DNA of 30,450 nt from the NCBI GenBank assembly GCA_047619465.1, contig JBLHJW010000007.1:1-30450 (forward strand). Direction: 5' to 3'. Made by a program: the position numbers and the translations under genes. This document shows positions 14,474 through 23,173 of the stretch, in pieces. Each line of letters opens with the position of its first letter. Position 1 is the stretch's first letter. This DNA is from CAYHDV01 sp047619465. GTDB taxonomy: Bacteria; Patescibacteriota; Minisyncoccia; Phycocordibacterales; CSBR16-119. The notes beneath the pieces are model-generated. The model searched no databases. It saw only the letters and a list, made by a program, of their open reading frames with translations, and was not told where the DNA came from.

Positions 14474-15250
14474 ATGAAATCACTTTATAATGCAATACTA
14501 TATAAACCATTATTTAATCTTCTTGTTATATTAATTGCCTTTATACCAGGAAACAATTTAGGTGTTGCTGTCATTGTTTTAACTCTTTTAATTAAATTTA
14601 TACTTTCACCTTTTTCTTACAAAGCACTTGTTTCTCAGGTTAAAAACAAGAAAATTCAACCGTTGATTGATAAGATAAAGAAAGATCATCCTGACGATAA
14701 GAAGCTCCAATCTCAAAAACAACTAGAAATATACCAAAAAATGAAAGTTAACCCTTTCTCTGGTTGTATACCAACAATTGTACAGATTGTTGTTGTTCTA
14801 GCTCTGTATTCATTACTAAGAGAAGGTTTTGCAGTTGACGCATCTCTTCTATATCCATTTGTTTCTAGTCCGGAATCTTTCTCTGTTTCCTTTCTAGGTC
14901 TTACAGATGTAAATACACCCAGTGTGGTTCTAGCTTTTGTTGCTGGGTTTTTCCAATATATACAGGTCTGGTTATCTCCTGCGTTTAAAAAGGACAAGAA
15001 AAAGGAAAATGAAGACCCAACAGATGGTCCAGTTGGTCCAATGGACATGATGCAGAAACAGATGGGTATTTTTGTTAAGTTCATAATGCCGGGAATGGTT
15101 ATATTCTTTGGCTTTATGTTCCCTGCAGCGCTTGTTCTGTATTGGATAACAAATACAGTATTTACTATTGGGCAAGAACTTATTATAAAAGGTCGATTAA
15201 AGGCAATAGAAGAAGATATTGAGTTTAGATTAAAAGAGCTTAGTTTGTAA
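14474..15250 (+). CDS. yidC: membrane protein insertase YidC/Oxa1 family
   Basis: 258 residues: the short form, without the large periplasmic domain of proteobacterial YidC. It has a hydrophobic start and the first core segment VLTLLIKFILSPFSYKA. A charged cytoplasmic hairpin (KIQPLIDKIKKDHPDDKKL...) follows, then three further membrane segments, including GCIPTIVQIVVVLALYSLL and FPAALVLYWITNTVFTIGQ. In the hydrophilic groove the usual Arg appears to be Lys (LLIKFIL). It inserts membrane proteins alone or with SecYEG. jag follows after four bases. Confidence 0.95.
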   Translation: MKSLYNAILYKPLFNLLVILIAFIPGNNLGVAVIVLTLLIKFILSPFSYKALVSQVKNKKIQPLIDKIKKDHPDDKKLQSQKQLEIYQKMKVNPFSGCIPTIVQIVVVLALYSLLREGFAVDASLLYPFVSSPESFSVSFLGLTDVNTPSVVLAFVAGFFQYIQVWLSPAFKKDKKKENEDPTDGPVGPMDMMQKQMGIFVKFIMPGMVIFFGFMFPAALVLYWITNTVFTIGQELIIKGRLKAIEEDIEFRLKELSL

Positions 15251-15254
15251 AATT

Positions 15255-15734
15255 ATGAGTTTCGAAAAAGAGTTAGAAAATACAATAAAAGAACTTGTGA
15301 CTAAGATTCCTTTTAATGTAGAAGACATTTCTATCTCTTTTGATCAGAACAATACAGATTTGTGGTGCTCCCTAACCTCTTCAGACTCAAGGCACCTCAT
15401 TGGAAAAGATGGAGAGACACTTTTCTCATTAAATCACATACTGAAGAAGCTTGTAGATAACAAAATAAGGAACACAGATATAGAGCCGTTGAATTTTATA
15501 TTAGATATAAACGGTTATCAAAAAAAGAAAGTCGAAGATCTTTACTCTAAGGTTTACATGTTAGCTGAGAGAGTTCGATACTTTAAAAGTAGTATCGAAG
15601 CTCCTCCAATGACGTCTTTTGACCGACGACTCGTTCATGATTACTTATCTCGTGAGAAGAATATAAGAACGGAATCGAAAGGAGAAGGTTTTGATAGGAA
15701 GGTTGTTATTTACTACTCAGAAGACAAAAAGTAA
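15255..15734 (+). CDS. jag: Jag/KhpB-type RNA-binding protein (KH + R3H)
   Basis: 159 residues. The KH domain carries the GxxG loop as HLIGKDGETL (~47-56). The R3H domain is complete: IEAPPMTSFDRRLVHDYLS...RTESKGEGFDRKVVI. The N-terminal Jag domain found in longer homologues is absent. Jag/KhpB binds RNA and influences cell division and envelope growth in Gram-positive bacteria. Its place directly after yidC is widely conserved. No Shine-Dalgarno sequence precedes it; coupling to yidC translation is likely. Confidence 0.93.
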   Translation: MSFEKELENTIKELVTKIPFNVEDISISFDQNNTDLWCSLTSSDSRHLIGKDGETLFSLNHILKKLVDNKIRNTDIEPLNFILDINGYQKKKVEDLYSKVYMLAERVRYFKSSIEAPPMTSFDRRLVHDYLSREKNIRTESKGEGFDRKVVIYYSEDKK

Positions 15735-15746
15735 GATATTTAAGAC

Positions 15747-15784
15747 CAATCAAAAAAGCGTGGTTAACCACGCTTTTTTGATTG
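15747..15784. terminator. bidirectional terminator, 38-base perfect palindrome
   Basis: caatcaaaaaagcgtggtt is followed by its exact complement, with GCGTGG/CCACGC next to A6/T6 runs. It separates the convergent jag (plus) and 15802-17301 (minus) genes. Confidence 0.93.
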
Positions 15785-15801
15785 TTTAAATAGTTATAGT
15801 C

Positions 15802-17301
15802 TTAAATGTCCAACCCGTAAAGTATTCCCGTTTTTCGGTCTACAAAAGTTAGATACTCACTAGTTTCTGATTTTTGTATCTGTGTTATATCCAGTAATAG
15901 TCCACTCTCCTCTCTTGGGTTTATGACAAGCTGGTGAGCGTTTATATCCGTGTCTAGAAGCCATAGAGAGTCTGTAAACAACGTAGTACCTTGATACCAG
16001 GCATCTGGTAGATTTGCCTGCAGTGACCCCTCTGGCACCCCACACCACAAAGTAATAGAGTTGCTCTCCCAAGAGCACTTTTCTGACAAAGTCCTAACGC
16101 CAAGGTCTGTGTGAGAGTTGTCTTGCCTGTTAAATATAAATAGCTTGTGTGATCCGGACTCAGGTATTGAGTACAGTATCTTTGAGCCGTTTGGTGATAT
16201 AAGAGTAGTGATACCATTTTCATTGGGAAATTCCTTTGTTATCTCTCCACCTCCTGTACCTAAGCTGAATGTTACTCCAGGAGTCTGATAAGAAGCTTTT
16301 GTTGTTAGAGATACAATCGAGTCTGTCCCCCACTGAGGTATCCATTCTGAGAAGGCATGTTCAAAAATAGGTGTTTTATTTTCATTTTCAAAATTACTAA
16401 TTGTTCCATTTGTATAATCCCCTGTTTGTGTGAGGTAGAAAATCTTTGTTTTGTCTGGTGAAACAGTTACAAAAGGAATGTCTTTTGGGAAAAATAAACC
16501 AGATATAGAACCATCAGAAATTACACCGCCAAAAGTTTCAATTGTTTCATTGTCGCTTTTTAGATATCTTAAAATAAGTTTGCTGGCGTCAATGTTAAAG
16601 AAGGCTTCATGGATCCTGGGGATGATTGTGTTAGACATGACACTTGTTTCTTTTGAGTCTGTGAATATATCAATAACAGAGCCATCCTTTTTTTGTATAT
16701 ATCTAACAGCAAGAGCAGACTCTGTTTGGGAATCTAGAAGTTTTTCTTGCTCTGTGTTTAGAAGGTTGAACGTCCCTGCTCCAGCTAACCCATCTGGTGT
16801 AAGTCCTCTTTCTTCCTGGAAGTATGCCAAGATACCAGAAGTATCAATATCAAAAACTGTTTTAATAGAAGTCCCAATGTTCCCTGTGTTTAGAAGAAGT
16901 AAGATGTTTTCAAGTTTTGTAACCTCTTCCCCTTCAAAACCTTCTTTCATAAGTGGAAATTCACTAAAATCAACAAATTCAAAATTAACCCTCTGATCAT
17001 TTGGAATCTTTCTATCTTTTTTAATCAAAGCAGATCCTGCAACAGCTACATTTGATAGTGCAACCAATCTTGGTTCTCTAACAGGTGTTTCAGGTTGATT
17101 GTCAGTGTCAGGTACTTCAGGTGTTTCTTTGTCCGGGCTTCCTTGGTTTGAATCATTTGATAATTGACCAAAAGGAAAAAATGAAAACCTATTGTCTTCA
17201 CCGTCAGAAGCTCCTTTATCTTGTGTAAGGAATAAATAGACACCAAATACAGCCATTGCTAGAAGTAGAACAAGAAATAATTTTAGAAGTTTTTTTACCA
17301 T
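15802..17301 (-). CDS. membrane-anchored protein with peptidoglycan-binding and beta-propeller-like regions
   Basis: 499 residues. A basic N-terminus and one hydrophobic helix (KLLKLFLVLLLAMAVFGVYL) form an anchor. A Pro/Asp/Glu-rich linker follows (residues ~45-78). Residues ~117-182 resemble peptidoglycan-binding domain 1 (FEGEEVTKLENILLLLN ... GILAYFQEERGLTPDGLAGAGTFNLLN). The remainder is made of repeated strand patterns with SPDKTKIFYLTQTGDY and SPNGSKILYSI, typical of TolB/WD-like propellers. It is probably external and wall-bound. It follows the pilin-hydrolase gene on the same strand but has its own extended -10. Similar proteins accompany secretion clusters in related bacteria (from memory); the precise role is unknown. 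Confidence 0.8.
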   Translation of the reverse strand: MVKKLLKLFLVLLLAMAVFGVYLFLTQDKGASDGEDNRFSFFPFGQLSNDSNQGSPDKETPEVPDTDNQPETPVREPRLVALSNVAVAGSALIKKDRKIPNDQRVNFEFVDFSEFPLMKEGFEGEEVTKLENILLLLNTGNIGTSIKTVFDIDTSGILAYFQEERGLTPDGLAGAGTFNLLNTEQEKLLDSQTESALAVRYIQKKDGSVIDIFTDSKETSVMSNTIIPRIHEAFFNIDASKLILRYLKSDNETIETFGGVISDGSISGLFFPKDIPFVTVSPDKTKIFYLTQTGDYTNGTISNFENENKTPIFEHAFSEWIPQWGTDSIVSLTTKASYQTPGVTFSLGTGGGEITKEFPNENGITTLISPNGSKILYSIPESGSHKLFIFNRQDNSHTDLGVRTLSEKCSWESNSITLWCGVPEGSLQANLPDAWYQGTTLFTDSLWLLDTDINAHQLVINPREESGLLLDITQIQKSETSEYLTFVDRKTGILYGLDI

Positions 17302-17308
17302 TATTTTT

Positions 17309-17317
17309 ATTATAGCA
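17309..17317 (-). promoter_or_regulatory. extended -10 of the 15802-17301 gene, leaderless
   Basis: Minus-strand TGCTATAAT; the box ends 7 bases before ATG 17301. Confidence 0.72.
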
Positions 17318-17339
17318 GTTTAATAATAAAACTAAATGC

Positions 17340-19070
17340 TTATTGACAGCTTGTGTGTCTAAATAGGTGCAATTTTATACCAGGATAATTTGAAACCCAA
17401 ACTCCTTGACCTGACCCTTGGGTTGCTGTGGTTAATGAAAAATTTCTTTGGACCTCTGCTGCGCCACTACTGTTAGATATGATTTGTGAGCACCCATTTG
17501 TATCACAAACAGAAGCGTGACCAGTCATATTTCCTGTTGTTGTAGATATTAATATGTCTCCAGGTTTAGCCTTTTGGATAATCTCTTGAACTATCGAGTG
17601 ACTTTCAGATATTGGAGGGTTACCAACTGCTACTGGTCGATAAAAATCTTGGCTAGTGTCTAGTTCCGCAGCCATATTCCATGTGTTTAATTGGATTGTT
17701 CCATCATTGTTTATGTCATGGCCAATTGCTGCTTCAACCATTGTGTCAACTGAATACGCACAAGCTAAGTTACCACCATCTGTATTGGGGGCATTACATG
17801 TTTGGAATTCTCCAATAGCATTTGTTGCTGCTTGATGAATTGCTTCACAATAATTACCATTTACAACTTGTATAGGTTCAAGAGTATCCTCTACTCCCGT
17901 GCCTACTGTATTTACACCTAGATCAAAACTAGTTAACCCTGGATTTATTGTGTATAGAAGAAGCCATGAAAGTAGGGCAAGTAGAACACCTAGAACCGCA
18001 TTTGTTATCTGAGTCTTACCATCATTTTTTTTAGAAAATGAGTCTGTTGTCATGTAGGTGAAACCACCGATGACAATCATTAGCGTTCCAAATATTCCTG
18101 CCATTGCAACACCTATTTGAAATATTGTATTTAGGTACCCTCCAAAGCCAGTAGAAACATCCACTTTGGATAGGTTGTTTCCTGGTATTCCTATTGGCTC
18201 TAAGAGGCAGTATTCACCACTGGCACTGTCGTTACATTCACCACCTGTTGTGCTTGTTATTACTTCAGCCACTTCTGATACTTCATTTGTTATAAAGGCA
18301 ACCTCTGCTGTTGTTGATGAAGACTCGTCGCCCAAGAAAGCTTTTAATACAAAGTTGTTTCCAGTTGGAAGACTGACCCCATTGAGTGGTACCCACGCTG
18401 GGGGTGTCGTTGTGAAAGAGCCGTTCGATATATTTGCTTGGTGTATTGCTTCAAACAAAGGGCTAACACTGGAAAAAATTGGAGACTCATAGATATTAAT
18501 AAGTAGTGGTTGATTGCCTTCTGGTTGGATATTCTCACCGGTAATTGTGTAGTTTACAGAGGTTGTTTCTCCGTTTTGGTTGTTAATAATTTGAGGTGGG
18601 GCTATAGATATAGAAGGTGTTCCTAGTGGATCTGGATCGTTTGAAGGCGGTATATAGTTTGGGTTGGGTATGGTTGTGGATCCTGTTTCGCTATAAAGGT
18701 TTCCGTCAGAAGAAAACCACAGCACATCGATAAAATACTGAGATACTGCTGTGTTTGGTGTTATTGATGCTGTCGCAAGTGTTACGGGAGACAGTTGTCC
18801 AGGAGAAATAGACAGATTACCTGTTATTGTGGGTGCTGCTAGGTTTCCAGTGGACTGATTCTCAAAAATAGCCACCGTCCATGTTCCAGGAACTCCACCA
18901 GTACCCTCTGCTAAAGGAACTAAGTTTGATCCAGAGACCTGTACAGGTAAGTTGTTACCTGAGAAAGAAGCTTGTACAGACAGGTTTTCATTTGCCTGGG
19001 CAGTAGCTACACCACTCCAAATAATAAATATTGAAAAGATAAACAGGAAAGTTTTTAAAAAGTTTTTCAT
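17340..19070 (-). CDS. pilin-like T4SS protein fused to a probable CHAP/NlpC-type hydrolase
   Basis: 576 residues with a signal peptide (1-25, ending VATAQA). Residues ~26-265 are beta-rich (Ig-like). A pair of membrane helices follows (about 313-340 and 355-376, IGVAMAGIFGTLMIVIGGF and VLGVLLALLSWLLLYTINPG) joined by a short charged loop, the VirB2/TrbC pilin-like hallmark in these bacteria. A C-terminal domain has a candidate catalytic Cys (LACAYSVDTMV, C437), a PGDILI strand (503-508) and GHASV (H518), the Cys-His layout of CHAP/NlpC amidases. If right, one polypeptide combines a pilin-type membrane hairpin with a wall-cutting enzyme, work usually split between VirB2 and VirB1. It starts one base after the stop of the upstream gene. 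The fold assignment of the hydrolase is by motif only. Confidence 0.8.
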   Translation of the reverse strand: MKNFLKTFLFIFSIFIIWSGVATAQANENLSVQASFSGNNLPVQVSGSNLVPLAEGTGGVPGTWTVAIFENQSTGNLAAPTITGNLSISPGQLSPVTLATASITPNTAVSQYFIDVLWFSSDGNLYSETGSTTIPNPNYIPPSNDPDPLGTPSISIAPPQIINNQNGETTSVNYTITGENIQPEGNQPLLINIYESPIFSSVSPLFEAIHQANISNGSFTTTPPAWVPLNGVSLPTGNNFVLKAFLGDESSSTTAEVAFITNEVSEVAEVITSTTGGECNDSASGEYCLLEPIGIPGNNLSKVDVSTGFGGYLNTIFQIGVAMAGIFGTLMIVIGGFTYMTTDSFSKKNDGKTQITNAVLGVLLALLSWLLLYTINPGLTSFDLGVNTVGTGVEDTLEPIQVVNGNYCEAIHQAATNAIGEFQTCNAPNTDGGNLACAYSVDTMVEAAIGHDINNDGTIQLNTWNMAAELDTSQDFYRPVAVGNPPISESHSIVQEIIQKAKPGDILISTTTGNMTGHASVCDTNGCSQIISNSSGAAEVQRNFSLTTATQGSGQGVWVSNYPGIKLHLFRHTSCQ

Positions 19071-19071
19071 A

Positions 19072-20079
19072 TTATCGCAAATCTAAACTGAAGGAATTTC
19101 GACTTTCTTGAAAGAGTTTTGTAATACTTTCAATCACAACCTCTAGTCCTGCTAGCCCACCCTCTTGACCACTCTTTACAATAGAGAGTTTATTTTTTTG
19201 ACTGGTATTTTGAGTTTCCTTACCATTTATCTTCCAGACATACTCTAGATCACCATCTATAGCGGTGTCTACAGAAAAAAAGTAAGGAACAACAACTAAG
19301 TTTGTTTTTCCTGTTAGGATTGTTTGTTGTCTGGATACCTCTCTTGAGAAATCTACACCCTCTTGTATATCCTCTGTGTACACAGCAATAAAAGGCTTAC
19401 CAAAAGGTATTGTTACAGAGTTCTCAGCGGTGCTTCTTTTGTCTGGGCTTGAGACTGAAACTCTTACACCTTGCTCTTTATCAAAGAAGTTATGTTTAAA
19501 TGAAAAGTACTGTTTATTAAAACCAGAAACACCTTGTTGTGTTTCTATTCCTTTTTTCCATTCATAAATAAGAGAGCTTGGTTTGTAGGTTGTTCCTCCA
19601 AAGCTTTTTATTTCTGGTGTTGCTACAACTTTTATTGTGGCCTCAGGTGATGGTAAGGCCTTTCCTTTATAGAAAGGTGGTGTGTAAGAGTCTGTTGCCT
19701 CCCAAAGAAGGTCTAAGTAGGAAGGCTGTAGTGCAAGTGTTTTGTTTAGTTTGTTTCCATTTCTAAACGTTGCTTCAACTTTTAGAATGCTCACCTCTCC
19801 AACGTCTCCAACTTGAACACTAAACTTTTTTTCTCCAACCCCAGAAAGAACAAGGTCGCCATTCAGATCCCAAGTTATCTGAGCTCGGTCAAGGTCAACA
19901 GAAAAACTTGAAATAGATACACTAACCATACTGTAAGGGTCAGGGTTCTTTGGATATACATCAAAAGAAAAACTCTCAGTTTGAGCGAGTAGAGAGTTCG
20001 CTCCCAATAAAAACATCATAAATATACTCCCAACAAATAGAAGGTACCTCGATATTTTTATTTGTTTAAGCAAGTTCAT
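19072..20079 (-). CDS. exported beta-rich protein of the secretion cluster, function unknown
   Basis: 335 residues from the chosen ATG (MNLLKQIKISRYLLFVGSIF). A signal peptide ends near GANSLLAQ. The rest has PKD/Ig-like features: repeated short strands, SFSFDVYPKNPDPYSMVSV, ITWDLNGD, and LEYVWKINGK. An upstream in-frame ATG at 20106 would give nine more residues but a larger overlap with the preceding gene, so 20079 is preferred (14-base overlap). The tight coupling to the pilin-hydrolase gene suggests a shared external or periplasmic-like complex. No enzyme motif is visible. Confidence 0.75.
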   Translation of the reverse strand: MNLLKQIKISRYLLFVGSIFMMFLLGANSLLAQTESFSFDVYPKNPDPYSMVSVSISSFSVDLDRAQITWDLNGDLVLSGVGEKKFSVQVGDVGEVSILKVEATFRNGNKLNKTLALQPSYLDLLWEATDSYTPPFYKGKALPSPEATIKVVATPEIKSFGGTTYKPSSLIYEWKKGIETQQGVSGFNKQYFSFKHNFFDKEQGVRVSVSSPDKRSTAENSVTIPFGKPFIAVYTEDIQEGVDFSREVSRQQTILTGKTNLVVVPYFFSVDTAIDGDLEYVWKINGKETQNTSQKNKLSIVKSGQEGGLAGLEVVIESITKLFQESRNSFSLDLR

Positions 20080-20446
20080 CGTTGGCTTCTTTTTTAATTG
20101 AATCAACCTCAGACTCTAGGTTTGATATTTTTTCAAGCTCTTTTTTGATTTTCTCTCTGGTCTCTTCAAGTTCTTTTATGTCGGCTATTTTCTTTGCAAT
20201 GCTGTTCTTTAGGTTCTTTAGTGTTGCAAGCTCATCATGGGCTTCTTTTTTTAGGGATGCAACCTTGTTTGCAATTTTCAGATCTGTATCCGATAGGGAT
20301 TTTTTTGTATTAGAAAATCCGCTCTCTGGAGCTGTGGGATTGATTGTCTTCTCTGGTTCTGCGACTGGAACAGAAAGAGTCTCTTCTTGAAAGGCTTTTT
20401 CTAAGTCTTGTAATTCTTCTGAGTTACTCTGTGTTGGTAGATCCAT
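20066..20446 (-). CDS. small coiled-coil protein of the secretion cluster
   Basis: 126 residues, no signal peptide or membrane helix. The first ~50 residues are acidic and Pro-containing. Residues ~55-126 are a long heptad coiled coil (NKVASLKKEAHDELATLKNL ... IKKELEKISNLESEVDSIKKEANDELA) with an internal repeat of the KKEAxDELA motif. It is the first gene of the unit that continues with the exported beta-rich protein and the pilin-hydrolase. A cytoplasmic adaptor or scaffold is possible; the function is unknown. Confidence 0.75.
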   Translation of the reverse strand: MDLPTQSNSEELQDLEKAFQEETLSVPVAEPEKTINPTAPESGFSNTKKSLSDTDLKIANKVASLKKEAHDELATLKNLKNSIAKKIADIKELEETREKIKKELEKISNLESEVDSIKKEANDELA

Positions 20447-20454
20447 ATATACAT

Positions 20455-20460
20455 ATAGTA
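20455..20460 (-). promoter_or_regulatory. possible -10 of the coiled-coil/pilin unit
   Basis: Minus-strand TACTAT ends 8 bases before ATG 20446. It lies just upstream of the convergent-free gap after the VirB4 gene; no terminator is visible between them. Confidence 0.45.
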
Positions 20461-20485
20461 CTATGGATTCCTTATGTTTAAAACT

Positions 20486-22543
20486 TTAGAATCCCCCTAA
20501 TTCATCTTCTAGTGTTGATATTTCACCATCAAGCATATTTGCCATATCACTGAGGCTATCCACTTCTGGATTTGGTGTTGTGTCTTCTGGTTCAGAAATA
20601 TCCTTTTGGGCTTCTAATATCTCTTCCTTTACCTTTTTTGCATCTTTAAGGGTTTGTTCTTTTTGGATTTTTACTTGCTCTTGGACCACATCGTCAATTT
20701 TCTCCCTATTTTTCTTTTCTGCGGCGGCGTCACTGTCTCGCTTGTCTGTTTTTGCTCTCTGTATTGCAAGTATCTGTGCTGGGTCTGAAGTTATGATTTG
20801 CTCTTCTGTATATGAAGCGATTATTTTGATTGCTACGTGTTTCAGTCCAGCAAAGAATATCCCCTCTCCAACATTTGCCTCAAGAAGTAGATACTTTTCC
20901 TCATCTGTAAGGTTAAATGTTTTCTGCAGAACATCAATCGTACTAGGTGACTGCTTTAGGAGTAGTTGGATTGATGAGTTTGTTACAATGGGTACACCGT
21001 ATTTTGAACGCATAAAGTCTCCAACGTCCTGAGTTATTGTTGATAGTCCTAGATAGTATTTTCGTCCCCTTTTGGCTATGGCGTATAGGAAGCTAGCTGT
21101 GTCTTCTGATTTCATCATCCACCAGGCCTCATCCACAACAAGAATTCTCTTTTTAATTTCTTTTCTAATAGCTGACCAAATAAACTGTGTAACCAGGTAC
21201 ATAGCAACAGGCTTTAGATCATCCTCCATATCTCTAACAGAGAAAACAATGAACTTTTTATTGATATCTACATTTGTAGGTCTGTTCATAAAAGTAGACC
21301 AAGAACCAGTTGTAAACTTCGAAAGCCTTTGGAGTACTGATTCTGTCCCGTCCATACCTTGAAGAACCATTTCAAAATCAGACAACAGAGGAGGCTCTTT
21401 CTCAGAGAAGTCTGTTTCATCTGTAATGTCTTTCAGTGCATATGTTTGGGTGATAGCCCCGTCCACTATTGCGTCTTCTTCAGGAGTTAATCCTCCAAGC
21501 ATTATTCGGAAAAGACCAACAAGGTTGATTGTTGTAGTTCTAAGAACATCAGAGAGTGTTTCGTCTTCTGCTGGTTTAGGTAGATCAAACGGATTGATGT
21601 GGTGTTCAGAAGATAACGAGATATTAAAGAATCTACCCCCTACCGCTTCTGCAAGAGCTTCGTATTCTTTTTCTGGGTCAATAACAATAACACTTGTGTC
21701 AAACATTAGAGATCTTAGAATTTCTAGTTTTGTTGCAAAAGACTTACCCGCACCAGAAGTAGCAAAAGTAATAGAGTTGTAGTTTGGCATAGAGAACCTA
21801 TCAAAAATAACCAAACTAGAGTTCTGTCTGTTTATTCCATAAAGAATTCCATCTTCTTTTGTAAGATCAAAAGACACAAAAGGGAAAATACTAGACAGTG
21901 GAGCAGAGTTCATTTTCTGGTGAATTGCCAGCTGATCATCCCCCACTGGTATCGAGCTTAGGAATCCTTCTTTTTGCTGAAATAGCGCAGGCTTAAGATA
22001 CACAAGCTTAGACTCTAGGATGGATTTCATTTTTGTTTCAATTTCAGCGAGCTCCTTCTCTGTGTCACCGTAGATAGTCACATACAAACCAACTTCAAAC
22101 ATCTTCTCCTGAGCTTGCTGTAGACTGTCACGCAGATCTTCCAAGTCTCTATATGCTGTATCTAAGATAGGATCACGAACAACCCCTTTTTCTGATCTTG
22201 ACTCAATTTGACTTTGCACTTCAGCCACCTTTTTTTCAAATTTTTTCAAAATAGAAGAAGTGTCTATTGGGTGAATATGAACAGAAATATCAAATATTTT
22301 ATCTAGGTTTATAATGGGTGTAAACCAATTATCAGTTAGATATCGCGGATATGATACTACGAAATATGTTCTTGCTACCTTATCTCCAAGGTGTAGAAGT
22401 TTAGGTTGAATCTTCAGCGCTGCAGGTGCAATAACATCCTGTAGTTCCAGTGTTGCTGTTCGGTAGATCTCCTCAGGAAGAACCGGCATAGCTTTTGCTC
22501 CAGTGTCAGACTTTTTGTTTGTTAGTTTGTCGAAAAATCCCAT
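20486..22543 (-). CDS. virB4: VirB4/TraC-family type IV secretion ATPase
   Basis: 685 residues from the chosen start (MGFFDKLTNKKSD). The N-terminal half carries the VirB4 accessory region with a coiled segment. Walker A is TSGAGKSF (~263-270 in this numbering) within SITFATSGAGKSFATK; Walker B is KRILVVDEAWWMM. The motif LSTITQDVGDF is the family's Q/arginine-finger region. The Gln/Lys/Glu-rich C-terminus (KIQKEQTLKDAKKVKEEI) is a coiled tail. VirB4 powers pilus assembly and substrate transfer at the inner membrane. A further upstream ATG at 22579 would overlap the preceding gene by 35 bases; the ATG at 22543 lies one base after its stop and is preferred. Together with the 208-residue gene upstream it covers a full VirB4/TraC. 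Confidence 0.93.
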   Translation of the reverse strand: MGFFDKLTNKKSDTGAKAMPVLPEEIYRTATLELQDVIAPAALKIQPKLLHLGDKVARTYFVVSYPRYLTDNWFTPIINLDKIFDISVHIHPIDTSSILKKFEKKVAEVQSQIESRSEKGVVRDPILDTAYRDLEDLRDSLQQAQEKMFEVGLYVTIYGDTEKELAEIETKMKSILESKLVYLKPALFQQKEGFLSSIPVGDDQLAIHQKMNSAPLSSIFPFVSFDLTKEDGILYGINRQNSSLVIFDRFSMPNYNSITFATSGAGKSFATKLEILRSLMFDTSVIVIDPEKEYEALAEAVGGRFFNISLSSEHHINPFDLPKPAEDETLSDVLRTTTINLVGLFRIMLGGLTPEEDAIVDGAITQTYALKDITDETDFSEKEPPLLSDFEMVLQGMDGTESVLQRLSKFTTGSWSTFMNRPTNVDINKKFIVFSVRDMEDDLKPVAMYLVTQFIWSAIRKEIKKRILVVDEAWWMMKSEDTASFLYAIAKRGRKYYLGLSTITQDVGDFMRSKYGVPIVTNSSIQLLLKQSPSTIDVLQKTFNLTDEEKYLLLEANVGEGIFFAGLKHVAIKIIASYTEEQIITSDPAQILAIQRAKTDKRDSDAAAEKKNREKIDDVVQEQVKIQKEQTLKDAKKVKEEILEAQKDISEPEDTTPNPEVDSLSDMANMLDGEISTLEDELGGF

Positions 22544-22544
22544 A

Positions 22545-23171
22545 TTATGTATCAGCGTTAATTGAGCTAGACCCGTCACCCATATTGAATATATTATAAA
22601 AAAGTTCTATCGCTTCCTCGTTTCCAAGTAGAGAGCTTCTAACTCCAACCCGGGAAAGACCAGATTTAACAAGGGCTATTCTCTGCTCTAGTTGTGAGAA
22701 ATGCTCAGAAAAAGCTTCCTTCTCTATTTTTTTGTTTTTATTTCCACCAAAAAGACCAGAAAAAGGACTAGATTTTGATGTGGCACCGCTCGGAATAAAG
22801 GAAACAACAACAAAAAAATGCTTCTTCATAACATTTATTTGGTCGGTAAAGTTTTTTATGAAGTTTACATACTCTCGTATCTGTAACTGCAGAAGGGGCT
22901 CTTCCACAACTTCTCCCCTGTCTCGAAGGGAGTTTAGATACGGTTTGATATCAAGCTTTCTTGACTGTACAAGTATCTGAACAGAAAAGTCTAGAGAGTT
23001 TAAAAAGTTTTGGAACATGTATATTGTTCCTTGTTGTTCATCGTTTGATTTAAGTGCCAGGTTCACTGCAGAAGTCATAAGGATCGCACGCAAAGAACCA
23101 TCTTTTAATATAATGATACCATTTCTTATTTCTTGGATTGGGACGAAGTCTTGTGTTGGTTTAGATTTCAT
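22545..23171 (-). CDS. VirB4/TraC N-terminal-domain protein (separate gene)
   Basis: 208 residues, no signal peptide. It begins MKSKPTQDFVPIQEIRNGIIILKDGSLRA, the strand pattern found at the N-terminus of TraC/VirB4 ('v.i..i.dgii..kdG.....l'). YMFQNFLNSLDFSVQILVQSRKLDI and VMKKHFFVVVSF follow, as in that domain. It ends one base before the ATPase gene. This is either an ancient split of a VirB4 gene into two cooperating chains or a dedicated partner. Intact reading, a clean stop and tight coupling argue against a recent frameshift. Confidence 0.8.
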   Translation of the reverse strand: MKSKPTQDFVPIQEIRNGIIILKDGSLRAILMTSAVNLALKSNDEQQGTIYMFQNFLNSLDFSVQILVQSRKLDIKPYLNSLRDRGEVVEEPLLQLQIREYVNFIKNFTDQINVMKKHFFVVVSFIPSGATSKSSPFSGLFGGNKNKKIEKEAFSEHFSQLEQRIALVKSGLSRVGVRSSLLGNEEAIELFYNIFNMGDGSSSINADT

Positions 23172-23173
23172 GG

